This document shows positions 42,994 through 52,288 of a stretch of DNA of 64,000 nt, piece by piece. How positions within the stretch are numbered: position 1 is the stretch's first letter; each line of letters begins with the position of its first letter. The translations under genes and the position numbers were made by a program. The notes beneath the pieces were generated by a model, which saw nothing but the letters and a program-made list of their open reading frames with translations, did not search any database and had not been told where the DNA came from. The DNA is taken from NCBI RefSeq assembly GCF_011074795.1, contig NZ_JAAMPF010000016.1, positions 124,001 through 188,000 on the forward strand, given 5' to 3'. The stretch comes from Marinobacter salicampi (GTDB lineage Bacteria; Pseudomonadota; Gammaproteobacteria; Pseudomonadales; Oleiphilaceae).

Positions 42994-43709
42994 CGCCAGC
43001 CCCGGATCTGGTGCTGCCGACCTGGAAAGGTCATCGGATCATTCCAAGCCATTACCCTCCGATCAACCTATACGAGCGGGTCTATGACTCTCCCGAGGAG
43101 CTGGAGATCGCGTTCGAGATCGAATCAATGACCAATGACCGGTTGCTTGATGAAACCGGCGATCTGCACCTGGTTGCCCCGGAGGATCGGCTTGTCGGCC
43201 CCGGTTCCAGCCCGGTAATGGCCGCGTTCACCCACCTGGGGTTCGGTAGTCGCTTCACCACTGGAGATTTCGGTGTGTATTACGCGGCGGATTCACTGGA
43301 GACGGCCATCGCTGAAACCGTTTTCCACAAAGAACGCGAGCTGGCGGCGGCAAATGAGGAATCCATTGAACTGACGATGCGCTGCTACGTCGGCGATATC
43401 GCGCTGCCCATGCTGGACATCCGGGGAAAGCCCTTCCAGCACCTACATGATCCGGACGACTATGCCGAGAGCCAGGCCTTTGCCATGTCGTGCCGAGCTA
43501 AAGGATCGGATGGGCTGCTCTACAACTCAGTACGCAGGCCTGGGTATGAGTGCATTGCCGCGTTCCGGCCCGTTGCGCTTGAAGCTCCAGTACAGGGAGA
43601 TCATCTGCGGTATTTCTGGGATGGGGACAAAGGGCGCATCACCCACTGGGCCAAGATCTCCGATGCCCACGAAGTTCCGCCAAAACAGAACGGGAACCCC
43701 CGGATATGA
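42990..43709 (+). CDS. RES-domain NAD+-degrading toxin
   Basis: The product is 239 residues. The RES domain shows YERVYDS near the start, FGSRFTTGDFGVYYAADSLETAIAE in the middle (conserved Arg, Tyr and Glu), and GSDGLLYNSVR with the conserved Ser. RES toxins deplete NAD+ when free of their antitoxin and stabilise plasmids. Length is near the family norm and all key residues I know are present. Confidence 0.88.
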   Translation: MTPAPDLVLPTWKGHRIIPSHYPPINLYERVYDSPEELEIAFEIESMTNDRLLDETGDLHLVAPEDRLVGPGSSPVMAAFTHLGFGSRFTTGDFGVYYAADSLETAIAETVFHKERELAAANEESIELTMRCYVGDIALPMLDIRGKPFQHLHDPDDYAESQAFAMSCRAKGSDGLLYNSVRRPGYECIAAFRPVALEAPVQGDHLRYFWDGDKGRITHWAKISDAHEVPPKQNGNPRI

Positions 43710-43807
43710 GTATTGAAGACTTGTTCGACTAGAACCCTTCCATTCGAAGCGTCCGGCTAACCACCCCTCCGGGCGACTCCTAAGATCCGATCAGACCAAC
43801 CCTGCCC

Positions 43808-43832
43808 TTGCATTTTTAAATCACGCGATAAG
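43808..43832 (+). promoter_or_regulatory. Recurrent promoter-like motif
   Basis: TTGCATTTT, 8 bases (TAAATCAC), then GCGATAAG: a perfect copy. It lies in the 320-base gap 43710-44029 and ends 197 bases before the lipoprotein ATG, so an unusually long leader or an unseen small gene may follow. Confidence 0.6.
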
Positions 43833-44029
43833 GTGCTCTTTGCATAGGGGGCATCGGCGCGTGCTTATTGCCCGTCTTGGCACAAAAAAACACATCCACT
43901 TGGCCATTCAGTAAGGGGGAACCCGGCAAACTAACGTGGGCGACTTCTATAGGCGTGCATTTGAGCTCCCACGAAGAAGACACCTCTCGGCAAACTGCCG
44001 TAATCACAAAACCAATGAAAGGAACGGTT

Positions 44030-46060
44030 ATGCACCAACGCAACAAACTCGGAATTATGATTGCCACAGCCCTGCTGGTAACAGGCTGCGGAGGCGGGGG
44101 CGGTTCTGACTCCAGTAGTGGAGATGGATCTGGTTCCGGTACAGGCAGTGAGCCTACGGTCCAGGATGTTACGATCTCAGGACGTGCGGCAGATGGATAC
44201 CTGGTTCAGGCTACCGTCTGTGCTGACCTTAACGCCAACGGCCAGTGTGATGCCGGAGAACCCACCACCACTTCCGGTGCTGGCGGCGCTTTCTCTCTGG
44301 ACGTTCCCGAGAACCAGCTTGGTGTAGAAATTGTCGTTCAGGCAATCGCCAACCTCACCGTCGATGAAGACGACAATCAGCCGGTCCCGAAAGGCTTCAC
44401 TTTGAGGAGCCCGATTAATCCGGAAGCGGATAAGCAGTTCGTCTCCCCGGTGACCACGATGGTTGCTGATGAAATGAAAAGGTCCGCCAGCACCACACTT
44501 GAGCAGGCCAAGAAAGCCGTCTCCGAGCGGCTGAAGACCTCGTTCGATCCTATCGCCGACTACGTTGCAGCCGCCAAGGACAGCTCCAATGTCTCAGCAC
44601 AGCAGAACGCAGAGCGTCTGCACCGTATTGCGCAGGTCACAACACGGGTCATGGCTGAGATCGAGAACAACATAACCCAGAGTGACCTTGACCAGGCGGG
44701 CATCACCATGGCCGAGTTTCTGGCGATGGCGTCCCGTCAGGTAGAGCTGCTGGTATCTATTATCATCAATGACGTGGATGCCACGCTGGGCAATCCGAAC
44801 TTTGACGCTGACGAAATTGTAAAGTCACCCGACTACGCCCTAACCCCGCCAATTGAAGATCGGCCACCCAGCAATCCCGAGCCAACTCCAGCCGGGGATG
44901 TGCTGAGCGACCGTCTGGCTACCGCGAAATCAGCTAGTCCGTTCTTCACGGATTCCCCAAGCGGGTCAGTGGCGCAGCCAGACGCTTCGGCCACGTACTA
45001 CGAGATCACTGAGCATCCCTCGATGCCAGATCGGTACTACTATAAAGCTCATGAGAGAACGTTGGCCTCCGGAATAGATAATTCAGGCTCTCTGGCGGCG
45101 TGGGAAATGGCTTCAAAGGGCCCTGAAGGCAACGTGATCGCGGAAATTATTCCGCCAGACATGGCTAACCTAAAGATCTTTAACGGCTCAATGCATAGAG
45201 AGATGGGGGTACCCGAGAAGTATCTGAATGGTATCGACGTCAGTGCGGAGGCGGGCGAACTCTTCGGAATAGCGTTCGAGGGTAACATCGGTATTACCGC
45301 TTCATACCACGAAGTGGACCTGTCTGATCTGAACGTTGCTCAGACACTAGCGGCTATTTACCCGTCCGTGTCTATACAGAGCTTTGCAGAGGATGAGAAA
45401 ACAGCGCTCTTCCCTGCTGGTTCTGCGGCCTACGCAGTGTATGAAACACTGGCTGACCCCCTGTTCATGACAAGCTGGCGAGGCTTGGACGTCGACGATA
45501 CCTCTACAATGTGCAGCCCGAACGCCGATATCTCGGTCGTGCAAAGCTGTAACTTGGTCTATGGCAACCATGACGGGTTTAGTGACGCTATGCCTGCGAC
45601 GACGTTCGATATGTTGACCTTCCCTGACGGTCAAGCTGCAGGTGCTTCAGGCATAGGCTTTGAAGACGGTGGTCAGCAATACTGGATGTATCTGTTTGGC
45701 GATAAAGCCGACGGAACAGGGCGCATTGAAGTGCATCACTTCGACGGCGGTAATGCTGTATTCAATGGCACCTGGGAAAAGGTGGACCAGCCATTCGAAC
45801 ACATCAAGCTGAACCTGCCTGATGGCATCTACTACCGGGCTTTCCTGGACACCATGGGTGGCAATGGCTATGCCTACCTGTTCGAGCACGAGGGATACCT
45901 GCGAGCTGGCCGAGCGGTTCTGGAAGGTACTGAGGTACCGGCCATCTTCCAGCGTGATCCAGGGACGCTCCTGCTGAATGCGACTGCGAAGAATGTCCTA
46001 CTGGGACCGGACGGCATGAAGAGCAAGTTCGTAGAAAATCCTGGCTGGACCGAAGACTGA
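44030..46060 (+). CDS. Large lipoprotein of unknown function
   Basis: The product is 676 residues. A lipobox is clear: LLVTGCGGGGGSD with the cysteine near residue 19, followed by a flexible Gly/Ser stretch. The next 100 residues form a beta domain with SGRAADGYLVQATVCADLNANGQCDAGEP, a pattern typical of surface proteins with Ca-binding-like DxNxNGxxD turns. A helical region (about 150-260), a Pro-rich linker and a beta-rich C-terminal half complete it. Probably outer-membrane anchored. Start 44030 has AAAGGA upstream. Confidence 0.7.
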   Translation: MHQRNKLGIMIATALLVTGCGGGGGSDSSSGDGSGSGTGSEPTVQDVTISGRAADGYLVQATVCADLNANGQCDAGEPTTTSGAGGAFSLDVPENQLGVEIVVQAIANLTVDEDDNQPVPKGFTLRSPINPEADKQFVSPVTTMVADEMKRSASTTLEQAKKAVSERLKTSFDPIADYVAAAKDSSNVSAQQNAERLHRIAQVTTRVMAEIENNITQSDLDQAGITMAEFLAMASRQVELLVSIIINDVDATLGNPNFDADEIVKSPDYALTPPIEDRPPSNPEPTPAGDVLSDRLATAKSASPFFTDSPSGSVAQPDASATYYEITEHPSMPDRYYYKAHERTLASGIDNSGSLAAWEMASKGPEGNVIAEIIPPDMANLKIFNGSMHREMGVPEKYLNGIDVSAEAGELFGIAFEGNIGITASYHEVDLSDLNVAQTLAAIYPSVSIQSFAEDEKTALFPAGSAAYAVYETLADPLFMTSWRGLDVDDTSTMCSPNADISVVQSCNLVYGNHDGFSDAMPATTFDMLTFPDGQAAGASGIGFEDGGQQYWMYLFGDKADGTGRIEVHHFDGGNAVFNGTWEKVDQPFEHIKLNLPDGIYYRAFLDTMGGNGYAYLFEHEGYLRAGRAVLEGTEVPAIFQRDPGTLLLNATAKNVLLGPDGMKSKFVENPGWTED

Positions 46061-46077
46061 TCAAGAAGTGAAGACAG

Positions 46078-46101
46078 AGCCCCGCCCTTGCGGGGCTTTT
46101 T
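46078..46101 (+). terminator. Rho-independent terminator
   Basis: AGCCCCG, a short loop, CGGGGCT then five T residues, 18 bases after the lipoprotein stop codon. Confidence 0.9.
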
Positions 46102-46155
46102 CGTTCCAGTGAGCACACAAGAAAATGCCGCACTTGCAAAGCAAGGGCCTGGCCC

Positions 46156-46180
46156 TTGCGTTTCGCGCAAATGCGGTATT
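46156..46180 (+). promoter_or_regulatory. Recurrent promoter-like motif
   Basis: TTGCGTTTC, 8 bases (GCGCAAAT), then GCGGTATT; it ends 34 bases before ATG 46215 and follows directly on the terminator. Confidence 0.6.
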
Positions 46181-46214
46181 CTTGTCAATCAAAGAGACCA
46201 GCGGGAGAAGTACC

Positions 46215-46769
46215 ATGCACACTATTTACACCGGCCAGCTCGTTGGCGCAGCGCGACGGATCGACACCGATGAGGTCCGTAAAGCGATCGCTGAGCTGGA
46301 GCGGGCCCAGGCAGCGCTGGCCGACCACATCGCCAGTGAACTTGGCATCCGACACGTCAGCACCAGCTTCGATATCGATGAGAAGGTTGGTTCACATTTT
46401 GCGCCAACTTATCGAGGCCAGCCCGCCCCGGATGAAATCCGCGGACTGGGCGTCGGCTCAGACTGGGTAGAAAACCACGAGGAAGTGCCCGGACCCGAAC
46501 CGAAAACAGTCGTTGGGACGCTGTACATTGCGCCAGGCAACCGTTACAGCCGAATCTTCGCTATCCCCTACCCGATGAAACCTCGACAGTCCCCTGCGGA
46601 TCTGCCGCCCAATCACATGAGAACCTGGGTGCAGGTGGGCACCATGAACGCTGACGGCAAGATCGTGGCCCTCAACCCCTCTGTTTCGTCCTACCGTAAC
46701 GAACTGGAGGGTCAGGTAGCTGGCACCTTCATGGATGCCCAGTGGCTTGCGCCTGCGGAGGAAGCATGA
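46215..46769 (+). CDS. Unrecognised protein
   Basis: The product is 184 residues from ATG 46215; an in-frame extension upstream overlaps the promoter motif. The N-terminal helix (RRIDTDEVRKAIAELERAQAALADHIASEL) is followed by a beta-rich part. No domain recognised. ATGA overlap with the next gene. Confidence 0.6.
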   Translation: MHTIYTGQLVGAARRIDTDEVRKAIAELERAQAALADHIASELGIRHVSTSFDIDEKVGSHFAPTYRGQPAPDEIRGLGVGSDWVENHEEVPGPEPKTVVGTLYIAPGNRYSRIFAIPYPMKPRQSPADLPPNHMRTWVQVGTMNADGKIVALNPSVSSYRNELEGQVAGTFMDAQWLAPAEEA

Positions 46770-47023
46770 CCGTACCGGATGGGTACACCTGCCGTCCGGT
46801 CCCGGCGTCGGCCAAGGCACGGATAGAAGGTGTTTATGATCCACTCACCGGAGACAACCAGGTTGTCGTCACGCTCCAGCGGGGCTGGAGTTATTCAGCC
46901 GTCGAGCATGAGCCCGTGGCGGTGTTCTTCGGTTTCGATGTGGCATTGCAGAGCACTGACGATATCTACAAGTGCGAGTGCGTCGCATGTGGGGGCATAG
47001 GCCGAAACGTGGTGAATCGCTAA
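46766..47023 (+). CDS. Unrecognised small protein
   Basis: The product is 85 residues, coupled to the previous gene. It has VVVTLQRGWSYSAVEHEPVAVFFGF and ends with a cysteine cluster, YKCECVACGGIGRN. No family recognised. Confidence 0.55.
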   Translation: MTVPDGYTCRPVPASAKARIEGVYDPLTGDNQVVVTLQRGWSYSAVEHEPVAVFFGFDVALQSTDDIYKCECVACGGIGRNVVNR

Positions 47024-47036
47024 CCCCGGAGCCGGC

Positions 47037-47174
47037 ATGCAGATCACCTGGGAGCAGCTGAACCTCCTATTTGTGACGGGTAAAACTGGTTTTCGCATCA
47101 GAAAGATGCACAATTATGCACGCAACTCAGCCGCTGATGGGCTCTACACATTCGCAACAAAAGCCGGCGTCTAA
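47037..47174 (+). CDS. Very small basic protein
   Basis: This 45-residue frame starts MQITWEQLNLLFVTGKTG and ends YTFATKAGV. CCGGAGC precedes the ATG, it is 13 bases after the previous gene, and the composition is protein-like. Function unknown. Confidence 0.45.
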   Translation: MQITWEQLNLLFVTGKTGFRIRKMHNYARNSAADGLYTFATKAGV

Positions 47175-47206
47175 CGCCCCCAATAAGAACTAAGGAGCAG
47201 TATCCA

Positions 47207-47920
47207 ATGAATTCCCAGTTCAAGGTCACTGAGATAGCCCCGGAAAATGAAAGAGCTTTTTACCTGAGTACGATCGTCGGCGAGGTTATCGATATACAGT
47301 CCACCTCCAGCACCAGTCTCTCTTCTTCGGGGGGCTATGCAGATGCCAGAAACGGGATCTATGTCCCTCCAACAGTTTCGAGTTCAACAACCCAGATCGA
47401 AACCATCTTTGTGCGTTCAGAAGCCGGCGAGGAAATTGATTTCCAGCTTTACGACAAGCCGCTAGCCCTTCGAACGGGCAACCGTGTTTCCCTTGTTATC
47501 ATGAAGGAAGACCTGAAAGATCAGACCTTGGACGGTAAACCGGAAGGTCGATGTATTGTTGGCCTGGTGAATCACGATACGAGCAAATACGCTACCGTGG
47601 GGAGCAATGACAAGGTCCTCACGCCATTCTCGCTGCAACTGGCGAAGCATCGCGACTTTATTTTTATGTATTTTGGTGGCATCGCTGCTTGCTCGCTACT
47701 GTTCTACTCATTTCCTGACGATCAGAAGTGGAAGGAGTTTATGGCTTGGGCGGGAGGAATCTTTGCGTTCATGGCCGGATGGATACCCTCTATTTTATTC
47801 GTTTCGCGACACCACCGGTCGGCGGCAAAGCGGTTTGGCGAGTTCAGAGCGACTTTTATTGACGATGTTGTTAAGAAAGGGCTTCCACCGCAGGGTGAAG
47901 GCTCAGCCTACGCTGCGTAA
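47207..47920 (+). CDS. Unrecognised membrane protein
   Basis: The product is 237 residues. The first 145 are soluble and beta-rich (FYLSTIVGEVIDIQSTSSTS...). Two transmembrane helices follow (FIFMYFGGIAACSLLFYSF; WAGGIFAFMAGWIPSILFV) and then a basic 40-residue tail. AAGGAG lies upstream of the ATG. The 47921-48093 gap after it shows no gene I can support. Confidence 0.6.
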   Translation: MNSQFKVTEIAPENERAFYLSTIVGEVIDIQSTSSTSLSSSGGYADARNGIYVPPTVSSSTTQIETIFVRSEAGEEIDFQLYDKPLALRTGNRVSLVIMKEDLKDQTLDGKPEGRCIVGLVNHDTSKYATVGSNDKVLTPFSLQLAKHRDFIFMYFGGIAACSLLFYSFPDDQKWKEFMAWAGGIFAFMAGWIPSILFVSRHHRSAAKRFGEFRATFIDDVVKKGLPPQGEGSAYAA

Positions 47921-48093
47921 GCTGAGTGTTCCAGAGGTCAGTAAGTGCAGTCGTTGCGGGGGCGCGGGTCTTTGCCCCCCGTTTACACTGTCGATGACTG
48001 GGTCAAACGCAAGGCAGCTATTAACCAAACTCAGTAATACGGTGGTGCCCCGCCTCGGGGCACTACTGGATAAGATCAAGGAGGACTCCAGGT

Positions 48094-48303
48094 ATGACAC
48101 CAGAACACGGATCAGGCTGGCCGCCCGGTACCATTATCCGGATGTACGATGAAGAGCTCAGGATTCGTGTAAACCGTGGCGATCAAGGGGTGGTAGAAGA
48201 TCTTAACGGCGACCATGTATCGTCGGCTTTCTACTGGGTGTTTCATGGGGACAAGGCAGAGCTAGTGGCCCTGCCGGAGAGTAAGACAACACTCGAAAAA
48301 TAA
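48094..48303 (+). CDS. Unrecognised small protein
   Basis: The product is 69 residues with a strong AGGAGG ribosome site. Sequence such as WPPGTIIRMYDEELRIRVNRGDQGVVEDL suggests a small beta-barrel. No function assigned. Confidence 0.55.
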   Translation: MTPEHGSGWPPGTIIRMYDEELRIRVNRGDQGVVEDLNGDHVSSAFYWVFHGDKAELVALPESKTTLEK

Positions 48304-48346
48304 ACGCAACTCCTACTCATCGGATTAAGCCAGCTACTATAAGCCG

Positions 48347-48430
48347 CTATTTTTTAAGAATTTCGTCTGCCATTTTATTTGCCAACTCTTCTTCTACGCT
48401 TCCGGTTTGAAGTTTAAGAATAGGCAGTCT
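48347..48430 (-). pseudogene. C-terminal fragment of a lost minus-strand gene
   Basis: On the minus strand the bases before a TAG at 48347-48349 encode LKLQTGSVEEELANKMADEI and a KK end. This reads like a genuine protein C-terminus, but the frame continues only into antisense of the methyltransferase. It probably marks a recombination junction near 48420-48450. Confidence 0.4.
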
Positions 48431-49138
48431 TTGAAAGAGAAGTCCATCGAAAATCGTAATTCTACGGTCGACATGATCTATCCGATTCTGCGTATGACGG
48501 AGGTCATGGCCTACCCGGTTGTGCTCATCGAGAACGTCCGGGGTTTCGCTAACCATGAAGCTGGCGTGATCCTCCGCTCCATGCTGCGCCGGATGGGGTA
48601 CGAAACTCACGAGATGACCCTCAACGCAAGGGACTACGGGGGTATCCAGAACAGAACTCGGTACTACCTTCTGGCTACGATTTTTCCGGGCTTTGAGCCA
48701 CCAGTGCCAGAAGATCGCAACACCTCTTCAATCTGGCCAATCGTTGAGAAGCATCTTGCGAATTGCCGTGACATAACAGAGACCGGCTACATACAGGCCC
48801 GCGCCACCAGCAAGCGAGCGGTACCCTGCATAACGAAGGACAGCGCCTTCACCCCCACTTTCATGAAAAGCCAGAGTAGAGGGATCAAGGACGCCGTTTA
48901 CATAGAGCACGAAGGCCGCATCCTGGCTCCTTCAGAAGGTTTGATCAAAGAGCTGATGGGTGTCCCGTCCGAGTTTGACGTGAGCTGGATGGCCCAGGAG
49001 CAAGCCGTCGAGACCCTGGGCCAGAGCATCGATTTCTCACTCCACGATAAAGTCATTCAGGCCGTCCGCCAGCACATAGAGAACAACCTTGGTAAAGGGC
49101 CGGTTCTTCGCCATCAGCACCAAGCCCGGCTGATTTAA
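48407..49138 (+). pseudogene. C5-cytosine DNA methyltransferase, C-terminal part only
   Basis: The 243-residue frame contains ILRMTEVMAYPVVLIENVRGF (motif IV with ENV), GYETHEMTLNARDYGGIQNRTRYYLLA (motifs VI-VIII region with QNRTRYYL) and, at the end, LMGVPSEFDV...ETLGQSID (motif IX-X-like). The N-terminal motifs I (FxGxG) and the catalytic PCQ loop are missing; upstream sequence is unrelated. The protein is therefore expected to be inactive unless complemented by a separate N-terminal piece. The start is not defined. Confidence 0.75.
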
Positions 49139-49179
49139 CCAGGCAGAGCCAAAAGTCGGGAAGCGCCCCGGTTACCAGC

Positions 49180-49204
49180 TTGCATTTTCATAAGCCGGGT
49201 TAGT
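49180..49204 (+). promoter_or_regulatory. Recurrent promoter-like motif with downstream element
   Basis: TTGCATTTT, 8 bases (CATAAGCC), then GGGTTAGT; 68 bases before ATG 49273. The GCCGCTAAATGCAGACGTTA element follows at 49239-49258, as it does downstream of the motif at 40383. Confidence 0.6.
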
Positions 49205-49272
49205 CTGTTCACAAGTCGGGCAAACACCGACAGAACATGCCGCTAAATGCAGACGTTATAGGATGAGCGCAA

Positions 49273-49953
49273 ATGACAGACATTATGATCCCCGTAATTA
49301 ACTCCCAACAGGCCTATCCCACACCCCTGACAGACAGGTGGGGCGACTATATATGCCGGAGTGTCCTGGCCGATCACTGGGACGTTAATGAGGATTCTCC
49401 AGCTCACCAGGCCTACGAGCTGCTGAGAGGTCGATACGACTGCGGGGAGCACGATGATCAGGGTAACTCACTGTATGCCGAGTTCACGCCCGGCGACCCA
49501 CGCGCTTTCCAGTATGAAGAGGCCGGTTTCGTCGCCTTCTGGTACAACCAAATCGGGATCTTCACGGAAGTTGAGCTGGCGGCGGAATTTAACGATCTCG
49601 ACTGCTCAGATTTTGAGTCCGGAGTTGATGTAGGGGATGAAATTACCCGCGCACAGTTTGATGCGCTCGTTGCCAAATACAGTCCGACAATGCTGGAACT
49701 CGCAGCTGCGTACCCTCAAACCCAGTTCTTCATCGCACACGGTGACAACGTCACATATCGTGGCCGCGTTACCTTGAATGCCTTCACGCCGCTTCTTAAC
49801 GGACGGCTACCAAACGGTATCTACCTGGCTCCTCAGCCACTGGCACTGATGATCTCCCCCTACTTCCGCAAAGGCCCGGATGCGGGAGAGGTCAATATGA
49901 CCACCTGCCCGGCCATTCAGGGGATTACGGACAAGCTGATTGCGCTGGCATAG
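49273..49953 (+). CDS. Unrecognised acidic protein
   Basis: The product is 226 residues, acidic, apparently soluble. Segments: WGDYICRSVLADHWDVNEDSP, AYPQTQFFIAHGDNVTYRG, LAPQPLALMISPYFRKG. AGGAT precedes the ATG. No domain recognised. Confidence 0.55.
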   Translation: MTDIMIPVINSQQAYPTPLTDRWGDYICRSVLADHWDVNEDSPAHQAYELLRGRYDCGEHDDQGNSLYAEFTPGDPRAFQYEEAGFVAFWYNQIGIFTEVELAAEFNDLDCSDFESGVDVGDEITRAQFDALVAKYSPTMLELAAAYPQTQFFIAHGDNVTYRGRVTLNAFTPLLNGRLPNGIYLAPQPLALMISPYFRKGPDAGEVNMTTCPAIQGITDKLIALA

Positions 49954-50008
49954 CCACACGACGGTAGTAATTCACCGAGCCAATAAACGACCGATAAGGA
50001 TAAAATCT

Positions 50009-50287
50009 ATGCCAAATGATCAGCAGAATACCGTTCCTGCGAGCAGCGGCAACCGCTTCATCGTGGGAGACGTCGAGTTTGAGGCCGTTCGGTTCCAGTC
50101 TCCAATCCCACACTGGCGACCAAAGATCATCGAAACTGGCGAGATCCTGGAAGCAGGCGTGTTTAACAGCGATAGCCGCCCGAAGCTGAAGGAGAGCATC
50201 GACTACTTCTACCAGAGGATCTGCAAGGGTCACGACAACCATGAGCTTCGTCGCAATCTGAAAATCCCGACCACGCCCGTCGCGTAA
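50009..50287 (+). CDS. Unrecognised small protein
   Basis: The product is 92 residues from ATG 50009 (AAGGA upstream). A beta-rich core (GDVEFEAVRFQSPIPHW) precedes a helix (KESIDYFYQRICKGHDNHELRRNL). It is 55 bases after the previous gene and 22 before the next. Confidence 0.55.
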   Translation: MPNDQQNTVPASSGNRFIVGDVEFEAVRFQSPIPHWRPKIIETGEILEAGVFNSDSRPKLKESIDYFYQRICKGHDNHELRRNLKIPTTPVA

Positions 50288-50309
50288 TGAATCACACAGG
50301 ATTGAGCCA

Positions 50310-50522
50310 ATGAAACAGAGCGAACTGCCAGAGCCTTTGCAAAAAAAGATTGCGGCCGTAGCCAACGCCAAGGGTTTTAAGCTCCGCAAGGTCTCGGTTG
50401 AGGAAGCCGGAGATATACGCGACCTGCGGGCCTGGAAAGAGGGTTATTTCATCACCGATGATAATGCGCAAATTGTCTTGCAAACTCGCCTGTGCGGCCA
50501 GAACGTCATCTTTCGCATTTAA
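50310..50522 (+). CDS. Unrecognised small protein
   Basis: The product is 70 residues; LQKKIAAVANAKGFKLRKVS followed by WKEGYFITDDNAQIVLQTRL. It is probably co-transcribed with the preceding gene. No family recognised. Confidence 0.5.
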   Translation: MKQSELPEPLQKKIAAVANAKGFKLRKVSVEEAGDIRDLRAWKEGYFITDDNAQIVLQTRLCGQNVIFRI

Positions 50523-50712
50523 ACCTGATCCGGATGACCCTGACAGGGCCAAACCTTCACGGTGACCCACGCTGGAGCCTTATGGCTCCGGCGCTTTGAG
50601 TTACCTTTTGCTGCTTAATTTCACTCGACGATCACTAAAACAACGATCACCCTCTGCTCTGCCCTACCCTTGGCCGTTACATTAAACGTACTGCATTAGT
50701 TGAGGAATCCAG

Positions 50713-51693
50713 ATGTTTTGTCGTAGCCGGGCCGCCATGCGCCTAACAACCCGCTTTGTATTGCTCATAATTCTCGGGTTCACCCTGTCCTCAGCTGCAA
50801 GCGCTGAAATCACCTCGTTCCGGTTTGCCAAGGAGCTGCTGAGGTCGTATGTGTATTTCGATCGGACTGAGGGCGACAAGGGTACGTTCTATTGTGGCTG
50901 CAATTGGCGCTGGCAGGGAGCGTCTGGTGGAGTTCCGGATCTTTCGAGCTGCAACTACACGACCAGGGCACAGGAACACCGGTCGTCCCGAACGGAATGG
51001 GAACACGTTGTACCTGCCTGGGTGGTCGGTCACCAGAGGCAGTGCTGGCAAAAAGGGGGACGGTCCAATTGTCGGGCATCCGACCCGGTTTTCGGGCGAA
51101 TGGAGGCAGACCCCCACAACCTGGTCCCCACGATCGGAGAAACGAATGCCGATCGCTCAAACTACGGCTTCGGCATGATTGATGGTGAGCCCCGCGTCTA
51201 TGGCCAATGCGATTTCGAGGTAGATTTTAAGGCTCGCGTTGCAGAGCCCCGCCCTGAGGTCAGAGGTCAGATAGCTCGCATCTACTTCTACATGCACGAC
51301 CGGTATGGTCTCCGTATGAGCCGGCAGGACCAGCAGCTTTACCTGGCGTGGGACCGCCAGCATCCAGTCTCTGCCTGGGAACTTGAGAGGGACCGACGGA
51401 TTGCGAGAATCGCCGGTAATCACAACCCCTTTGTGACAGGCGAACAAAGCTGGTCTCTCGGGCACCGCCCGAGTGCGTCCGGCCTAAACAGCGCTCCCGG
51501 TCAAAAGGCTCAGCAACAACGGCAGCATCCGAACAATGAGGTGGCGATACGCGGCAACAAAAACAGCAAGGTTTATCACTTGCCGTCCGGGTGCCCAAGC
51601 TACGGGCGCATCAGCGCCCACAACATCGTCCCATTCGGATCGGAGGAAGCTGCAGTACAGGCTGGGTTCCGTAAGGCCGGCAACTGCCGGTGA
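50713..51693 (+). CDS. Exported endonuclease I (EndA/Vvn-type) with C-terminal Zn-binding-like domain
   Basis: The product is 326 residues. A signal peptide (to about residue 32, SSAASA) leads into the endonuclease I fold with TEWEHVVPAW (catalytic His) and ADPHNLVPTIGETNADRSNYGFG (conserved Asn/Leu and Arg), plus the cysteine pattern of periplasmic EndA enzymes. After a Gln-rich linker (about 255-275) the last 50 residues, KNSKVYHLPSGCPSYGRI through FRKAGNC, resemble the small Ada-type metal-binding domain appended to other secreted nucleases. Such enzymes cut DNA non-specifically outside the cytoplasm. GAGGAA precedes the ATG. Confidence 0.88.
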   Translation: MFCRSRAAMRLTTRFVLLIILGFTLSSAASAEITSFRFAKELLRSYVYFDRTEGDKGTFYCGCNWRWQGASGGVPDLSSCNYTTRAQEHRSSRTEWEHVVPAWVVGHQRQCWQKGGRSNCRASDPVFGRMEADPHNLVPTIGETNADRSNYGFGMIDGEPRVYGQCDFEVDFKARVAEPRPEVRGQIARIYFYMHDRYGLRMSRQDQQLYLAWDRQHPVSAWELERDRRIARIAGNHNPFVTGEQSWSLGHRPSASGLNSAPGQKAQQQRQHPNNEVAIRGNKNSKVYHLPSGCPSYGRISAHNIVPFGSEEAAVQAGFRKAGNCR

Positions 51694-51741
51694 CCCTGCG
51701 CTTTCTGAAGGGTAGCGGACGCCCTGATATCTGACTCCCCC

Positions 51742-51766
51742 ACCCGAGCCCTGCTCGGGTTTTTTA
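51742..51766 (+). terminator. Rho-independent terminator after endonuclease I
   Basis: ACCCGAGC, loop CCT, GCTCGGGT and six T residues. The rest of the gap to 52007 shows no gene. Confidence 0.92.
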
Positions 51767-52007
51767 TGCCTGATCCACACCCCTGGACCAGCCCAACGCC
51801 CATGCTCCAGTCCCTCTACCTGCCCCTGAACAGCCATTAATTGTCTGAATTTTATAAATACCTGTGAGACCTCCCCCAATGCCCGTCTGCAGACGCGGAA
51901 TTGGGTTGGAGTCTTGGAAGCATAAATAAGTTTGGACGCACGTTTTGCAAAGGCTGCAAAGCGGCAGTGTCCTAGTAATTAAACCCAAAAACATAAGGAC
52001 AAAAACA

Positions 52008-52205
52008 ATGAAAACCCAGTTATTTATAAAAAAAGCTCCAACCATTCTTAAGACAATTGCACGAGGTCTGTCTGTAACGAGCAAAATGCTTAGCTACTTT
52101 GATATTTCCGGTACCGCCTTGCTGGTTATCGCGTCTGTGGCGTTAAGCCTTCACATCATCGCCTGGGGGTTACAAACCGCAGACAGTCGTGGGTGGACTA
52201 GCTGA
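52008..52205 (+). CDS. Small membrane protein
   Basis: The product is 65 residues (MKTQLFIKKAPT start) with a basic N-terminus and one transmembrane helix (ALLVIASVALSLHIIAWGL). AAGGA lies upstream. Function unknown. Confidence 0.5.
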   Translation: MKTQLFIKKAPTILKTIARGLSVTSKMLSYFDISGTALLVIASVALSLHIIAWGLQTADSRGWTS

Positions 52206-52288
52206 ATCTCGGGGCGCAAGCCCCCGGAGCCCTTGCGTTTGTGAAAGCTGAGAGACAATCAGTGCACATCGATAAGGAAACGCACAGC

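Noticed and set aside
47607..48152. 181-residue frame with KCSRCGGAG near 47945
   Set aside because: It overlaps two better-supported genes out of frame; the zinc-ribbon-like stretch may be a remnant but is too short to claim.
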